Source of the DNA: Ruminococcus sp.
Lineage (GTDB): Bacteria; Bacillota; Clostridia; Oscillospirales; Ruminococcaceae
Direction of reading: 5' to 3'
DNA length: 64,000 nt
Assembly: GCA_017529875.1 (NCBI GenBank)
Contig: JAFXNC010000038.1
Span: forward strand, 1-64,000
The notes beneath the pieces are model-generated. The model searched no databases. It was not told where the DNA came from and worked only from the letters and a program-made list of their open reading frames with translations. Positions 6,915 through 15,412 of this stretch are shown in pieces. Position 1 is the first letter of the stretch. Each line of letters starts with the position of its first letter. Both the position numbers and the translations under genes were made by a program.

Positions 6915-9872
6915 TTAGTCTTCTCCCAGCTTCAGCGCCTGCGAGATCTTGATCCGCGAGATCAGTCTGCCAAGTACTATGAATCCCGTCATGAGCATGG
7001 CGGCGATGATGATATAGAGCTTGATGTAGTCGCTCCGCTGCGGGATCACCGCAAAGGCCGGCACCTGCTCCGAGGCGCTGTACAGCGACTGGAACAGCGG
7101 CACGAACAGGTCGCTGGCACCGCCGCCTACGAATATCGCCGCGAATATCGCCGCTCCCGACACAAGTATCTGCTCGTAAACGATCATGGCGATGATCTCG
7201 CCGTAGGTCATGCCCATAGCCCTGAGTATTCCGAATTGCAGCGTCCTTGACTTGATCGAGAGGATCCAGTAGATAAGGAATCCTATGATGCACATGATCA
7301 TAATGATGATGAACCCGAGGGTCAGTGCGCCATTCATGCCCTGGAGCATGGGGTCGGTCTTTTCCTCGATGATCTTCTGGCTGCGGACATTGAGCTCCGT
7401 GGGCTTGATGCCGGCGTCGGAAATGGAGGCGTAAAGCGCCTCGGTGGTGGCGCCGTCCTCCAGGTCCAGCCATACCTGATAGGGCTCAACGGAGGTCTGC
7501 ACCCGGACGTAGTCGTAGTCCATGACGGCGAAATCCTGATAGGTGCCGTCGTCTGCCTGAGAGTAGGGGTTGAGGGCAGGCCAGTAATCCACGAAGGCCA
7601 GCACCGTCACGTCAAAGCTCTCGTTGCTGCCCCAGCTGCAGGAAACGGTATCGCCCAGCTCCAGGCCGTACTTATCCCGGAAGGAGCTCGACAGTATCAC
7701 GCCGGAGTTGAACTCCGCCAGGGCGTTGATGTAGTTGTTGATATGGGTAGGCAGCAGCCTGTCGGTGGACCAGCACACCTCCGAGAAGTCGTGGGGCATT
7801 ATGGTCATGAGCTTGACCTTACTGGTGTAGTTCACCGTCCGCCCGGACTGCTGATAGTCGTTGAAGAAGTCGTCCCGGGACTTGCCGGAGGTGTTCTTGA
7901 CCACGGGAGTGACCTTCATCTTATCGGCCTGTATCTTGACCTTATCCTTGATGAAGACCTTGGTGGCCTTCTTAACGCCCGCTAAATTCTCGAAGCGCTC
8001 GAACACCGGCTCCACGTAATCCACCGTGGATGTATCTTCATCCTCTTCCTCGGTCTGCTCCACATGGACGGGCTGTCCGCCCTGCTGCTGCTGAGGGCCG
8101 GACGAGGAGGAGGCTTTGTTGTTCTCCCACTTCTCGGTGAGGGTCACGTCTGCGCCCACGGCGTAGGAGACACGCTCCTCTGCGCTGCGGTTGAGGGCGC
8201 GGGCGGTATTGGCAAAGAAGATACCGAGAGACACCGTAAGTATCAGGAATATCATCAGGAAACGCTCTCTGCCTCCCGCGAGGCGGCCTATGTTGTTGAG
8301 GGAAACGTAGGCTGAGGGCGACCATATGCGCTTGCCGAGGCGTGAGATGACCCTTATAAGGAAGGGATAAACTCTGATGAAGAACAGTCCCAGCCCCAGT
8401 ATGAAGGCGGTGGAGGCCACGAACATCAGGGGGTTGACGGTGGCGGTGGTATCGGACATACCGCTGTTGATGAGCTTTTTCTGCTGGTCATTGTAGTAGA
8501 TCAGCCAGCCCACCGAGCCGCCCACGAGGATGAAGTCAAGGCACAGCTTTTCCCACAGGGGGAAACGGCGTTTTTTGGCCTTGGACTGCTTATGCTCCAC
8601 GATAGTCGCCTTGGTGGCGGGGACGATAGGCACCATGGTGGTGATGAAGAACACCGCCACAGCTGCCAGCGCATAGATGAAGGCCTCGATAGTCAGGGAG
8701 ATAGGCAGGGATTTGCGGTTGACGAACTCCAGAAAGCCGTTGGAGGCTCCCAGCACTCTGCACAGCCCCATGCCCGCAAAAGGCCCTATGACTGCCGTGG
8801 CTGCGCCGAGGATAAGGGACTCCAAAGCGTAGATCAGCATGATCTGTCCTCTGCTGGCGCCGCGGCTCTTGAATACTGCGATCTCGTTTTTCTCCTGCTC
8901 CACGTTGAGCTGAGACACCATGAACAGGTACACCAGTATCATCAGGATAACAGGTATCTGCACCAGCCACAGTATCAGCCTGAGCCTGTCGGCGCGGGCG
9001 CCGTAGTCCTGAAGGATCTCGGCTACCGGCATATTGAACTTCACCTTGGCCTTGCTGTAAGCCTGAGCCTGCTTGTCGCAGAGGGTCAGCAGCTCCTCGA
9101 TGTTGTTCATGTCCAGCTTGGTGTAGTCCATGGCATAGCGCCGGGCAAAGGCGGTGATGTTCACCGAGCCGGTGTCCATAGCCTCGCCGTAGATAGTGTC
9201 ATAGTCCATGAACATGGTGTTCATATACTCGGTATCAATGCCCTCCGACCAGTAGGAGTCGGTCTCGGAGGCAGGCCGGAACACACCGACGATCTCGATG
9301 TTCAGGGCCTTTTCGGGGTAGAAGACGTTTGCCACCTCATAGACGGTGCCGGTGGCAAGGCGTGTGAGTTTGAGGGCCTTCTCGGTGGCCACCACCTCGA
9401 ATACGCCGTCGGCACGCCTGCCGGTCTCGTACATCCTGCCGCTGATGATCTCCACGTGATCGGCAAAGCCTGTCATGCCGCCCAGACCCAGCCTCGGTGC
9501 CGATCTGTCGTCGTTGAGAGACTTTGAGGTGACCAGCAGATAGTCGTCGGCGATATAGGTCTTCTGATTGGCGGCGGGACAGCCCAGCTCGTCATAGGAT
9601 TCGGTGACAAGCTTTGATATCTTCTCGATATCCGCCCGCTGCTCGGCGGTGGAGATATCCATTTTCACCTCATGGGTGGTATTGTAAACGCCGGGATAGA
9701 TGTCGTTTTCAAGCTGGAACTGCTCCATGTCTTTGAGCAGCATCCTTTGCAGCGAGGCGTTCATATATATGGGGATAGTGCTCATCATGGCGCTTGCCAT
9801 AATGAAGCCGATGAGCAGACACAGCACCATCCACTTGGTATTGCGCATCTTGCGGAAAAGCAAAGTAAGCAT
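6915..9872 (-). CDS. ABC transporter permease, FtsX family
   Basis: A 985-residue membrane protein with an N-terminal transmembrane segment (about residues 13-35), a large extracytoplasmic domain, and two FtsX-type blocks, one at about residues 300-410 and one in the last 120 residues. A second extracellular domain with a low-complexity Ser/Gln/acidic stretch lies between them. The layout resembles MacB/LolCE-type permeases that act on periplasmic or extracellular substrates rather than as simple channels. The next gene upstream encodes an HlyD/MacA-like adaptor, so both probably form one efflux or export complex. No ATP-binding subunit is encoded beside them. The product moved is unknown. 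Confidence 0.85.
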   Translation of the reverse strand: MLTLLFRKMRNTKWMVLCLLIGFIMASAMMSTIPIYMNASLQRMLLKDMEQFQLENDIYPGVYNTTHEVKMDISTAEQRADIEKISKLVTESYDELGCPAANQKTYIADDYLLVTSKSLNDDRSAPRLGLGGMTGFADHVEIISGRMYETGRRADGVFEVVATEKALKLTRLATGTVYEVANVFYPEKALNIEIVGVFRPASETDSYWSEGIDTEYMNTMFMDYDTIYGEAMDTGSVNITAFARRYAMDYTKLDMNNIEELLTLCDKQAQAYSKAKVKFNMPVAEILQDYGARADRLRLILWLVQIPVILMILVYLFMVSQLNVEQEKNEIAVFKSRGASRGQIMLIYALESLILGAATAVIGPFAGMGLCRVLGASNGFLEFVNRKSLPISLTIEAFIYALAAVAVFFITTMVPIVPATKATIVEHKQSKAKKRRFPLWEKLCLDFILVGGSVGWLIYYNDQQKKLINSGMSDTTATVNPLMFVASTAFILGLGLFFIRVYPFLIRVISRLGKRIWSPSAYVSLNNIGRLAGGRERFLMIFLILTVSLGIFFANTARALNRSAEERVSYAVGADVTLTEKWENNKASSSSGPQQQQGGQPVHVEQTEEEDEDTSTVDYVEPVFERFENLAGVKKATKVFIKDKVKIQADKMKVTPVVKNTSGKSRDDFFNDYQQSGRTVNYTSKVKLMTIMPHDFSEVCWSTDRLLPTHINNYINALAEFNSGVILSSSFRDKYGLELGDTVSCSWGSNESFDVTVLAFVDYWPALNPYSQADDGTYQDFAVMDYDYVRVQTSVEPYQVWLDLEDGATTEALYASISDAGIKPTELNVRSQKIIEEKTDPMLQGMNGALTLGFIIIMIMCIIGFLIYWILSIKSRTLQFGILRAMGMTYGEIIAMIVYEQILVSGAAIFAAIFVGGGASDLFVPLFQSLYSASEQVPAFAVIPQRSDYIKLYIIIAAMLMTGFIVLGRLISRIKISQALKLGED

Positions 9873-9899
9873 CGGTAAAAATCCTTCCCTGTGTCGGTG

Positions 9900-10952
9900 T
9901 TATCTCAGTATCAGCTCGTCGCCCTCGTTGATGCCGGAGATTATCTCGGCCTGAGAGCCGGTCTTAAGTCCGATCTGAACAGGCACAGCCACCTTCTCGC
10001 CGTCCTGCAGTACATAGACGACTTTCTGTCCGTCAACGGTCTTGATGAGGTTGTTGGAGATGACAACGGCGTTCTTGACGCTTTCCTGCACCAGTATGCA
10101 GTCGGCAAGCTGTCCCACGGCGTCGGTGGGCACCTCGTCCTTGAAGCGGACATAGACGATGTCGGGCTCATAGGTGATGCCGGAGTTGTCTGCCTTGCCG
10201 TGGTCGTCCTCCTCCTTGACCTGTTCCTTGTAGGCCAGCAGGGACTGGGGGTTCATGAAGACAACGCCGGTATACTCCTTGTCCCCCAGCTTGATAGTCA
10301 GCTCGGTGTCAATGGCAAAGGGCGCAGGGTCGGTGGGCTTTATGCCGATATAGAATCCGGTGGTGTCGATGACGGTGCAGATGTTCTGACCGGTGCCCAC
10401 GCTGTCGCCCACCCGGACGTCGGCGATGTTGGATACGGTGCCGTCCACGGGAGAGGTGAGCACGGCCTGGTTCTTTTTCTCATAGAGCTTGTCCAGCTCG
10501 TTCTGTATCAGCTCCACCTCCACGTAGGCCTTGTCTACCTCGGCCTGAGTGCCGCCGCGCTGCGCCACGATAGTCACGTTGAGCTCCGCCTTCTTCTTGT
10601 AGAGCTCCTTCTCGGTGATCTGATAATCCACGTCGGCAGTCTCCAGCTCGCAAATGGGGTCGCCCGCCTTGACGGTATCGCCGGTATGGACGTAAAACTT
10701 GCTTATGGTGCCGCCCTGCTTTTCATATGTCAGCATATACTGCTTCTCGGCGGTGACGGTGCCGGAGTTGATAAGGCGCTTTTCGAGATCCTTTCTCTTG
10801 GCGGTGACGGTGGAGTATTTTACCTCGCTGGCCTTGACAACAGGCGGTGCCAGCACCTCCTCCTCGTCGGGGAGCAGGTAGCAGCCGGAGGCGGAGAGAG
10901 AGGTCACGGCGGCGATCAGCAGAGCCGCTGCCCTGCGGTTTAATTTTTTCAT
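9900..10952 (-). CDS. HlyD/MacA-like membrane fusion lipoprotein
   Basis: 350 residues. The signal peptide ends in a lipobox (LSASGC, Cys at about residue 24). After it come a barrel-sandwich segment (TGDTVKAGDPICELE), a short helical hairpin around residues 115-150, the returning half (LTSPVDGTVSNIADVRVGDSVGTG), a beta-barrel, and a C-terminal domain ending NEGDELILR. This is the order of periplasmic adaptor subunits, here anchored to the outer face of a Gram-positive membrane. It precedes the FtsX permease by 27 bases and is likely cotranscribed. An extended -10 (TGTTATAAT) lies upstream of its start. By family, it would link the permease to a substrate or a partner protein. Confidence 0.85.
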   Translation of the reverse strand: MKKLNRRAAALLIAAVTSLSASGCYLLPDEEEVLAPPVVKASEVKYSTVTAKRKDLEKRLINSGTVTAEKQYMLTYEKQGGTISKFYVHTGDTVKAGDPICELETADVDYQITEKELYKKKAELNVTIVAQRGGTQAEVDKAYVEVELIQNELDKLYEKKNQAVLTSPVDGTVSNIADVRVGDSVGTGQNICTVIDTTGFYIGIKPTDPAPFAIDTELTIKLGDKEYTGVVFMNPQSLLAYKEQVKEEDDHGKADNSGITYEPDIVYVRFKDEVPTDAVGQLADCILVQESVKNAVVISNNLIKTVDGQKVVYVLQDGEKVAVPVQIGLKTGSQAEIISGINEGDELILR

Positions 10953-11108
10953 ATATTATTATCCTTTCACAGCTAAGTCTCTAAAAAGGCGTATAAAGCC
11001 CTGAGTTTAATTATAACAGATTTTTCCGGTTTTTGCTATGTGATATCCTACAAACTTTTATGAGGCAAACTGTGTGATTTGACGAAGTCCCCGGCGAAGT
11101 CTTTGGGG

Positions 11109-11149
11109 CAAAAAACAAAGGCACACTCTGCCGCGGGGCAGGGTGTGCC
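11109..11149 (-). terminator. Rho-independent terminator of thrS
   Basis: GGCACACTCTGCC (11120-11132) pairs with GGCAGGGTGTGCC (11137-11149) with one G-U pair. On the minus strand a TTTGTTTTTTG tract follows. Confidence 0.85.
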
Positions 11150-11163
11150 GTATAGAGAGCAAA

Positions 11164-12954
11164 TTATTTGTTGACGGCTCTTGTTCTGATCTCCTCGGTG
11201 ATCTTTGCAACGAACTCGTCGGCGGTCATGGAGACGGTCTTGCTGTCCTGGGTGCGGACGGACACTGTGCCCTCCTGAGTTTCCTTCTCGCCGATGATGA
11301 CCATGTAGGGCACGCGCTCTGTGTACTGTGCCTGACGGATCATGTAGCCGATCTTCTCGTTGCGGTCGTCCAGCTGTACCCGGACGCCGGCGTCATAGAG
11401 CTTGTCGTATACCTGGTCGGCGTACTCGGCGCTCTTTTCGGAGACGAGCAGGATCTTGGCCTGAACGGGTGCCAGCCATACCGGGAAGCGGCCCTTGGTC
11501 TCCTCGATGAGGTATGCCATGAACCTGTCCAGAGAGCCCAGGATAGCCCGGTGGATGACCACAGGGGTCTTGTCCTGACCGTCGGTATCGGTGTATTTGA
11601 GGTCGAACTTCGCAGGCAGGCAGAAGTCCAGCTGGCAGGTGGAGAGGGTGTACTCCGCGCCCACTGCGGGAACAACGTTTACGTCCAGCTTGGGGCCGTA
11701 AAATGCCGCCTCGCCGATCTCCTCGGTGTACTCGATGCCCAGCTGGTCAAGAACGTCACGCAGGGCGCTCTCGGCCTTCTCCCACATCTCGTCGTCCTGG
11801 TGATACTTCACCTTGTCGGCGGGGTCGCGGAGGGAAAGCACGCATCTGTACTTGTCGATGCCGAAGTCCTTGTATGCCTCGAAGATCAGGTCAACTACCT
11901 TGCCCACCTCGTCCTTGATCTGGTCGGGAGTGCAGAACAGGTGAGCGTCGTTCTGGCAGAAGTGTCTGCCGCGCTCGATGCCTTTAAGGGTGCCGCTGGC
12001 CTCGAAACGGAAGTCGTGGGCGATCTCGCCGATGCGGATAGGCAGGTCGCGGTAGGAGTGCTTCTGATTGGCGTAGATCATCATGTGGTGAGGGCAGTTC
12101 ATGGGTCTGAGCACGAAGCTCTCCCCCTCCACCTCCATAGCCGGGAACATATTCTCCTTGTAGTGCTCCCAGTGTCCGCTGGTCTGATAGAGGGCAACGG
12201 TGCCCACGCAGGGGGTCATGACGTGCTGATAGTCCAGCTTGCGCTCTTTTTCCTTGATGTAGTTTTCCAGCTCCTGCCAGATAGTATAGCCCTTGGGCAG
12301 GAACATAGGCAGACCGCGTCCCACAAGGTTGTCGGTCATGAACAGCTGCATCTCCTTGCCGATCTTGCGGTGGTCGCGCATGGCGGCTTCTTCGAGGCGC
12401 TTTAAGTGTTCTTCAAGCTCCTGTGCAGTTGCGAAGGCGGTGCCGTTGATACGGGTCAGCATCCTGCGGGAGGCGTCGTTCTTCCAGTATGCGCCGGAGA
12501 CGCTGAGTATCTTGAAGGCTTTGAGGGTCTTGGTGTAGGTCAGGTGAGGGCCTACGCACATATCAATGTACTCGCCCTGCTGGAAGAAGCTGAGGGGAAC
12601 GTCCTCGGCAAGGTCGCCGATATGCTCCACCTTGTACTCCTCGCCCCGCTCCTGCATCAGCTTTATGGCCTCGTCCCTGGGGAGAGTGAACACCTTAAAG
12701 GGCAGGTTCTCCTTGACGATCTTCTTCATCTCGGCCTCGATAGCGGCAAGGTCGCTCTCGGAGAGCTTCACGTCCCCAAGGTCCACGTCATAGTAGAAAC
12801 CCTTCTCATTTGCAGGGCCGTAGGCGAACTTGGCGTCAGGGTAGAGCCTCTTGACTGCCTGCGCCATGATGTGGGCGGCGGAGTGACGTATTACGTGCAG
12901 CTCCTCCTCCTTGGGACACTCGCCGGTATGACCGTCGTTGTAGATCACTTTCAT
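11164..12954 (-). CDS. thrS: Threonine--tRNA ligase without TGS domain
   Basis: A class II synthetase, 596 residues. The editing domain begins almost at once: the HxxxH pair is His24/His28 and MCVGPH supplies the further metal ligands. The catalytic core has RPMNCPHHMMIYA and the motif-3 region HRAILGSLDRFMAYLIEE, followed by a normal anticodon-binding domain. Usual bacterial ThrRS is about 640 residues with an N-terminal TGS domain; only about 20 residues precede the editing motif here, so TGS is missing. An AAGGAG site precedes the ATG, which supports this start. It is the last of three genes behind a T-box leader whose candidate specifier codon is ACC (Thr), which fits this gene as the real target. 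Confidence 0.95.
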   Translation of the reverse strand: MKVIYNDGHTGECPKEEELHVIRHSAAHIMAQAVKRLYPDAKFAYGPANEKGFYYDVDLGDVKLSESDLAAIEAEMKKIVKENLPFKVFTLPRDEAIKLMQERGEEYKVEHIGDLAEDVPLSFFQQGEYIDMCVGPHLTYTKTLKAFKILSVSGAYWKNDASRRMLTRINGTAFATAQELEEHLKRLEEAAMRDHRKIGKEMQLFMTDNLVGRGLPMFLPKGYTIWQELENYIKEKERKLDYQHVMTPCVGTVALYQTSGHWEHYKENMFPAMEVEGESFVLRPMNCPHHMMIYANQKHSYRDLPIRIGEIAHDFRFEASGTLKGIERGRHFCQNDAHLFCTPDQIKDEVGKVVDLIFEAYKDFGIDKYRCVLSLRDPADKVKYHQDDEMWEKAESALRDVLDQLGIEYTEEIGEAAFYGPKLDVNVVPAVGAEYTLSTCQLDFCLPAKFDLKYTDTDGQDKTPVVIHRAILGSLDRFMAYLIEETKGRFPVWLAPVQAKILLVSEKSAEYADQVYDKLYDAGVRVQLDDRNEKIGYMIRQAQYTERVPYMVIIGEKETQEGTVSVRTQDSKTVSMTADEFVAKITEEIRTRAVNK

Positions 12955-13029
12955 TTTAATTACTCCTTTATATTATTGATTTTTTAATTTGGATATCCCT
13001 TTTTTAATTCTTATGAAGCAGCACCGGGT

Positions 13030-13413
13030 TCAGGCAAACAGCCACTCTTTCGCCTTTTCGTAGTCGGAAAGAAATGTGATAACGATGCCTTTTTTCTTCA
13101 GGATACGGAACAGCTTCTGCCGGCGCTTATCGACTCCGACAAAGGCGATCTTCCTGAACGTCTTATCGGACTGTGAAATACAGGCCGATACCGTTTCCGC
13201 TATCTTTTTTGTGATGACCGTTTTATCAAGGTTGACGATCATAAAGGAAGAAACGGAAGGTCTTGAAAAAGCCTTTACGTCTCCGAGAAATTTAGAGATC
13301 ACTTCATCTTCGTAGGCGCCCATTCCGTCCAGATGCTCACACCATATTTTTCCGCCGTTATAGTCCAGTTCAAACGATGCTTTTTTGATCCCGGCTATGT
13401 GGATAGTGTTCAT
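13030..13413 (-). CDS. Small STAS-like protein of unknown function
   Basis: A 127-residue cytosolic protein without signal peptide or membrane segment. Alternating hydrophobic strands (SSFMIVNLDKTVI, KIAFVGVDKRRQK, GIVITFLSDYEKAKEWLFA) suggest a SpoIIAA/STAS- or SEC14-like alpha/beta fold. I see no catalytic motif and the resemblance is by eye only. It lies 46 bases after the DinB-like gene and 75 bases before thrS on the same strand. No terminator is visible on either side, so it is probably in the T-box-controlled operon. Confidence 0.55.
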   Translation of the reverse strand: MNTIHIAGIKKASFELDYNGGKIWCEHLDGMGAYEDEVISKFLGDVKAFSRPSVSSFMIVNLDKTVITKKIAETVSACISQSDKTFRKIAFVGVDKRRQKLFRILKKKGIVITFLSDYEKAKEWLFA

Positions 13414-13459
13414 ACGCTGACCGCTCCTGCTGCTGTTCCGGCGGGCCGCCGGAAAAAAC

Positions 13460-13984
13460 TCACGGCTTTACCTGTCCCTTGCGGTATCTGCCGAAGAAGA
13501 TGCCGTCGTCCACATACTTGCCGGCCTCGGAGACCCACATGGGGAACTGCCCTGTGGCAAGAGCCGTCTGGCCGTTTAGCATACCCGTATGGAAAGATAT
13601 ATGCCGAAACTGTCTGAGCACCAGCTCCATTCTTGTATAGCGGCAGTCCTGAGGCTTCTCGTAGAGCATATCGTCCGTCAGGGAATCGAGGTAATCAAGG
13701 GTCTTTTTCTCCACGCCGTCGAGGTACTCGATGAGCTGCTCGTCGGTGAGCACCACATCGCAGGGGTTATCCGGGTTATCCATACCCTCCACGTGGAAAG
13801 GCGGTTCCTCATAGACGTTGGGATTTATGAACCACTTATCCGCGGAGTGGATGGCATGGTATGCCCATCTCCAGCAGGGAGCCCCGCAGCATATGGCGTC
13901 GCGGTCATAGGTTCGCAGGGACGTCCTTATGTTCATGAAATTCGGAACGACAGTTTCCTTGATGATCTTGCAAAGCTCGTTCAT
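13460..13984 (-). CDS. DinB-like domain protein
   Basis: A 174-residue protein of the DinB/YfiT-like four-helix superfamily, whose members bind a metal through three histidines and often act as thiol-dependent transferases. Candidate ligands are the His in AYHAIHSADKWF and the pair in FRHISFHTGMLNGQ. Function of this member is unknown. The reading frame is open further upstream, but the start chosen has a perfect AGGAGG site spaced nine bases before ATG, and anything earlier would run into the T-box terminator. It is the first gene behind the T-box leader. Confidence 0.75.
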   Translation of the reverse strand: MNELCKIIKETVVPNFMNIRTSLRTYDRDAICCGAPCWRWAYHAIHSADKWFINPNVYEEPPFHVEGMDNPDNPCDVVLTDEQLIEYLDGVEKKTLDYLDSLTDDMLYEKPQDCRYTRMELVLRQFRHISFHTGMLNGQTALATGQFPMWVSEAGKYVDDGIFFGRYRKGQVKP

Positions 13985-14266
13985 AAAAACACCTCCTGAA
14001 AAACATAAAAACACCCTGTATGCCCGAAGGCATATCAAGGGTGCATTTTTGCACGGTCCCACCTTGAATTTTAACTCCGATGCCTAAAAGCATCTTCACC
14101 CTTAACGCGGGCAGACGCGGCGGCTTACTTTTCCCCGGGGGGGTGTTGGGCTGCCGGGCTCGGGAGCGGTCTTCGCCGGGGTGGACATAAGGGGCTCACA
14201 GCATCTGCCCCTCTCTCTGGATGACCGGGATCCGGGTACTCATCTCCGTCACAGCTTTTGGATATT
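13985..14266 (-). promoter_or_regulatory. T-box leader, probably threonine-specific
   Basis: Read on the minus strand, the leader holds the hallmarks of a tRNA-sensing T-box in order. GGAGATGAGTA (14247-14237) matches the Stem I K-turn strand, and CCAGAGAGAG (14220-14211) the distal Stem I motif. GGCGAAGACCGCTCC around 14178-14164 has a possible specifier codon ACC at 14170-14168, with CTCC able to pair back to GGAG. AAGGTGGGACCGTGC (14065-14051) is the T-box sequence. Last is a terminator hairpin (14043-14012) whose 5' side can alternatively pair within the antiterminator, followed by TTTTTATGTTTTT. Uncharged tRNA-Thr would be predicted to allow read-through into DinB-like, STAS-like and thrS genes. 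The codon assignment is by eye. Confidence 0.85.
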
Positions 14267-14272
14267 GATAGC

Positions 14273-14301
14273 ATTATAGCACAACTTCGGGGATTTGTCA
14301 A
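14273..14301 (-). promoter_or_regulatory. Consensus sigma-A promoter of the T-box operon
   Basis: On the minus strand, TTGACA (14301-14296), a 17-bp spacer and TATAAT (14278-14273): a perfect consensus, as expected for a leader controlled at termination and not at initiation. Confidence 0.9.
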
Positions 14302-14399
14302 GGGATGCAAAGGGCTTATTTCCGGGTTTTTTGCTGTTTTTCACTTTGCTCCCGGCTTTTACATGACAAATGTAACATCCAACTTGTGACGGCGTTCAC

Positions 14400-14428
14400 T
14401 TCACAAACGTTTTCGCAGATGCTATAAT
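14400..14428 (+). promoter_or_regulatory. Promoter of the ABC-2 exporter operon
   Basis: TTCACA (14400-14405), 17 bp, TATAAT (14423-14428), followed by AGGAGG before the ATG. It is divergent from the T-box promoter. Confidence 0.75.
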
Positions 14429-14460
14429 GAGTACAACAAAACAAACAGGAGGTCACCATC

Positions 14461-15411
14461 ATGGCAGATACAGTAGTAAGAATAGACAGTCTCGTAAAAA
14501 GATACAAGGATCTGATCGCTCTCGATCACCTCTCCCTCGAGATCAAGGAGGGCGAGGTCTTCGGACTGCTGGGACCCAACGGCTCCGGCAAGACCACCAC
14601 TATCAATTGCCTGCTCTCACTGCTGGCCTTCGATAAGGGCGAGATCGAGATCTTCGGCAGGAAGATGACCCCCACCGCCTACGACATCAAGCGGGAGATC
14701 GGCATTATCATGCAGAACGTGGCGGTCTTCGAGGAGCTCAATGTGTACGACAACATCAACTACTTCTGCGGGCTCTACATCACCGACAAGGAGCAGAGAA
14801 AGCAGTACGTCGAGGACGCTGTCAGGTTCGTGGGGCTGGAGGATTTCAGGAAGTTCTACCCCAGGAAGCTCTCCGGCGGTCTGCTGAGAAGACTCAACAT
14901 CGCCTGCGGCATCGCCCACAAGCCCAAGCTCATAATCCTCGACGAGCCCACCGTGGCAGTCGATCCCCAGAGCAGAAACAGGATCCTCGAAGGCATCGAG
15001 GAGCTCAACCGAAACGGCGCGACTATCATCTACACCTCCCACTACATGGAGGAGGTGGAGCAGATCTGCACCCGCATCGCTATCATGGATAAGGGCCACA
15101 AGGTAGCCGAGGGCACCAAGGAAGAGCTCAAAAAGATGATAAAGAACACCGAGACCATCTCCATAGAGGTCAAGGAGCCCTCCGGGGAGATCATGGATCA
15201 GGTAGGCTCCCAGCCCCACGTTTACCTCACCGAGTACACCGACGGCAAGCTGAAGGTCTACTGCTCCGGCGGCAAGCACAACCTTATCAGGATCCTGGGA
15301 GTTCTCCAGGAGCACGATATGCACATAGGCAGAGTTTACAGCGAGCTGCCCACCCTCAACGACGTTTTCCTCGAGATCACCGGCAAGGCACTGAGAGACA
15401 AGGAGGACTAA
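14461..15411 (+). CDS. ABC transporter ATP-binding protein (ABC-2 type)
   Basis: A 316-residue cytosolic ATPase. Walker A is GPNGSGKTT near residue 38, the signature is LSGGLLRRL, Walker B is LIILDEPTVAVDP, and the switch His lies in YTSHYMEEVEQ. A C-terminal extension of about 90 residues, typical of drug- or peptide-export ATPases, ends at ITGKALRDKED. It is the first of three tightly packed genes, with the first permease starting two bases after its stop codon. Together they should form an ABC-2 exporter. The substrate cannot be read from the sequence; no immunity or peptide precursor gene is next to it. Confidence 0.93.
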   Translation: MADTVVRIDSLVKRYKDLIALDHLSLEIKEGEVFGLLGPNGSGKTTTINCLLSLLAFDKGEIEIFGRKMTPTAYDIKREIGIIMQNVAVFEELNVYDNINYFCGLYITDKEQRKQYVEDAVRFVGLEDFRKFYPRKLSGGLLRRLNIACGIAHKPKLIILDEPTVAVDPQSRNRILEGIEELNRNGATIIYTSHYMEEVEQICTRIAIMDKGHKVAEGTKEELKKMIKNTETISIEVKEPSGEIMDQVGSQPHVYLTEYTDGKLKVYCSGGKHNLIRILGVLQEHDMHIGRVYSELPTLNDVFLEITGKALRDKED

Positions 15412-15412
15412 T

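Noticed and set aside
13985-14062. Extended N terminus for the DinB-like protein
   Set aside because: The extension would be translated from within the T-box antiterminator/terminator; the internal ATG has a perfect AGGAGG site.
14125-14310. Small minus-strand open frame
   Set aside because: It lies within the promoter and T-box leader, which explain the sequence fully.
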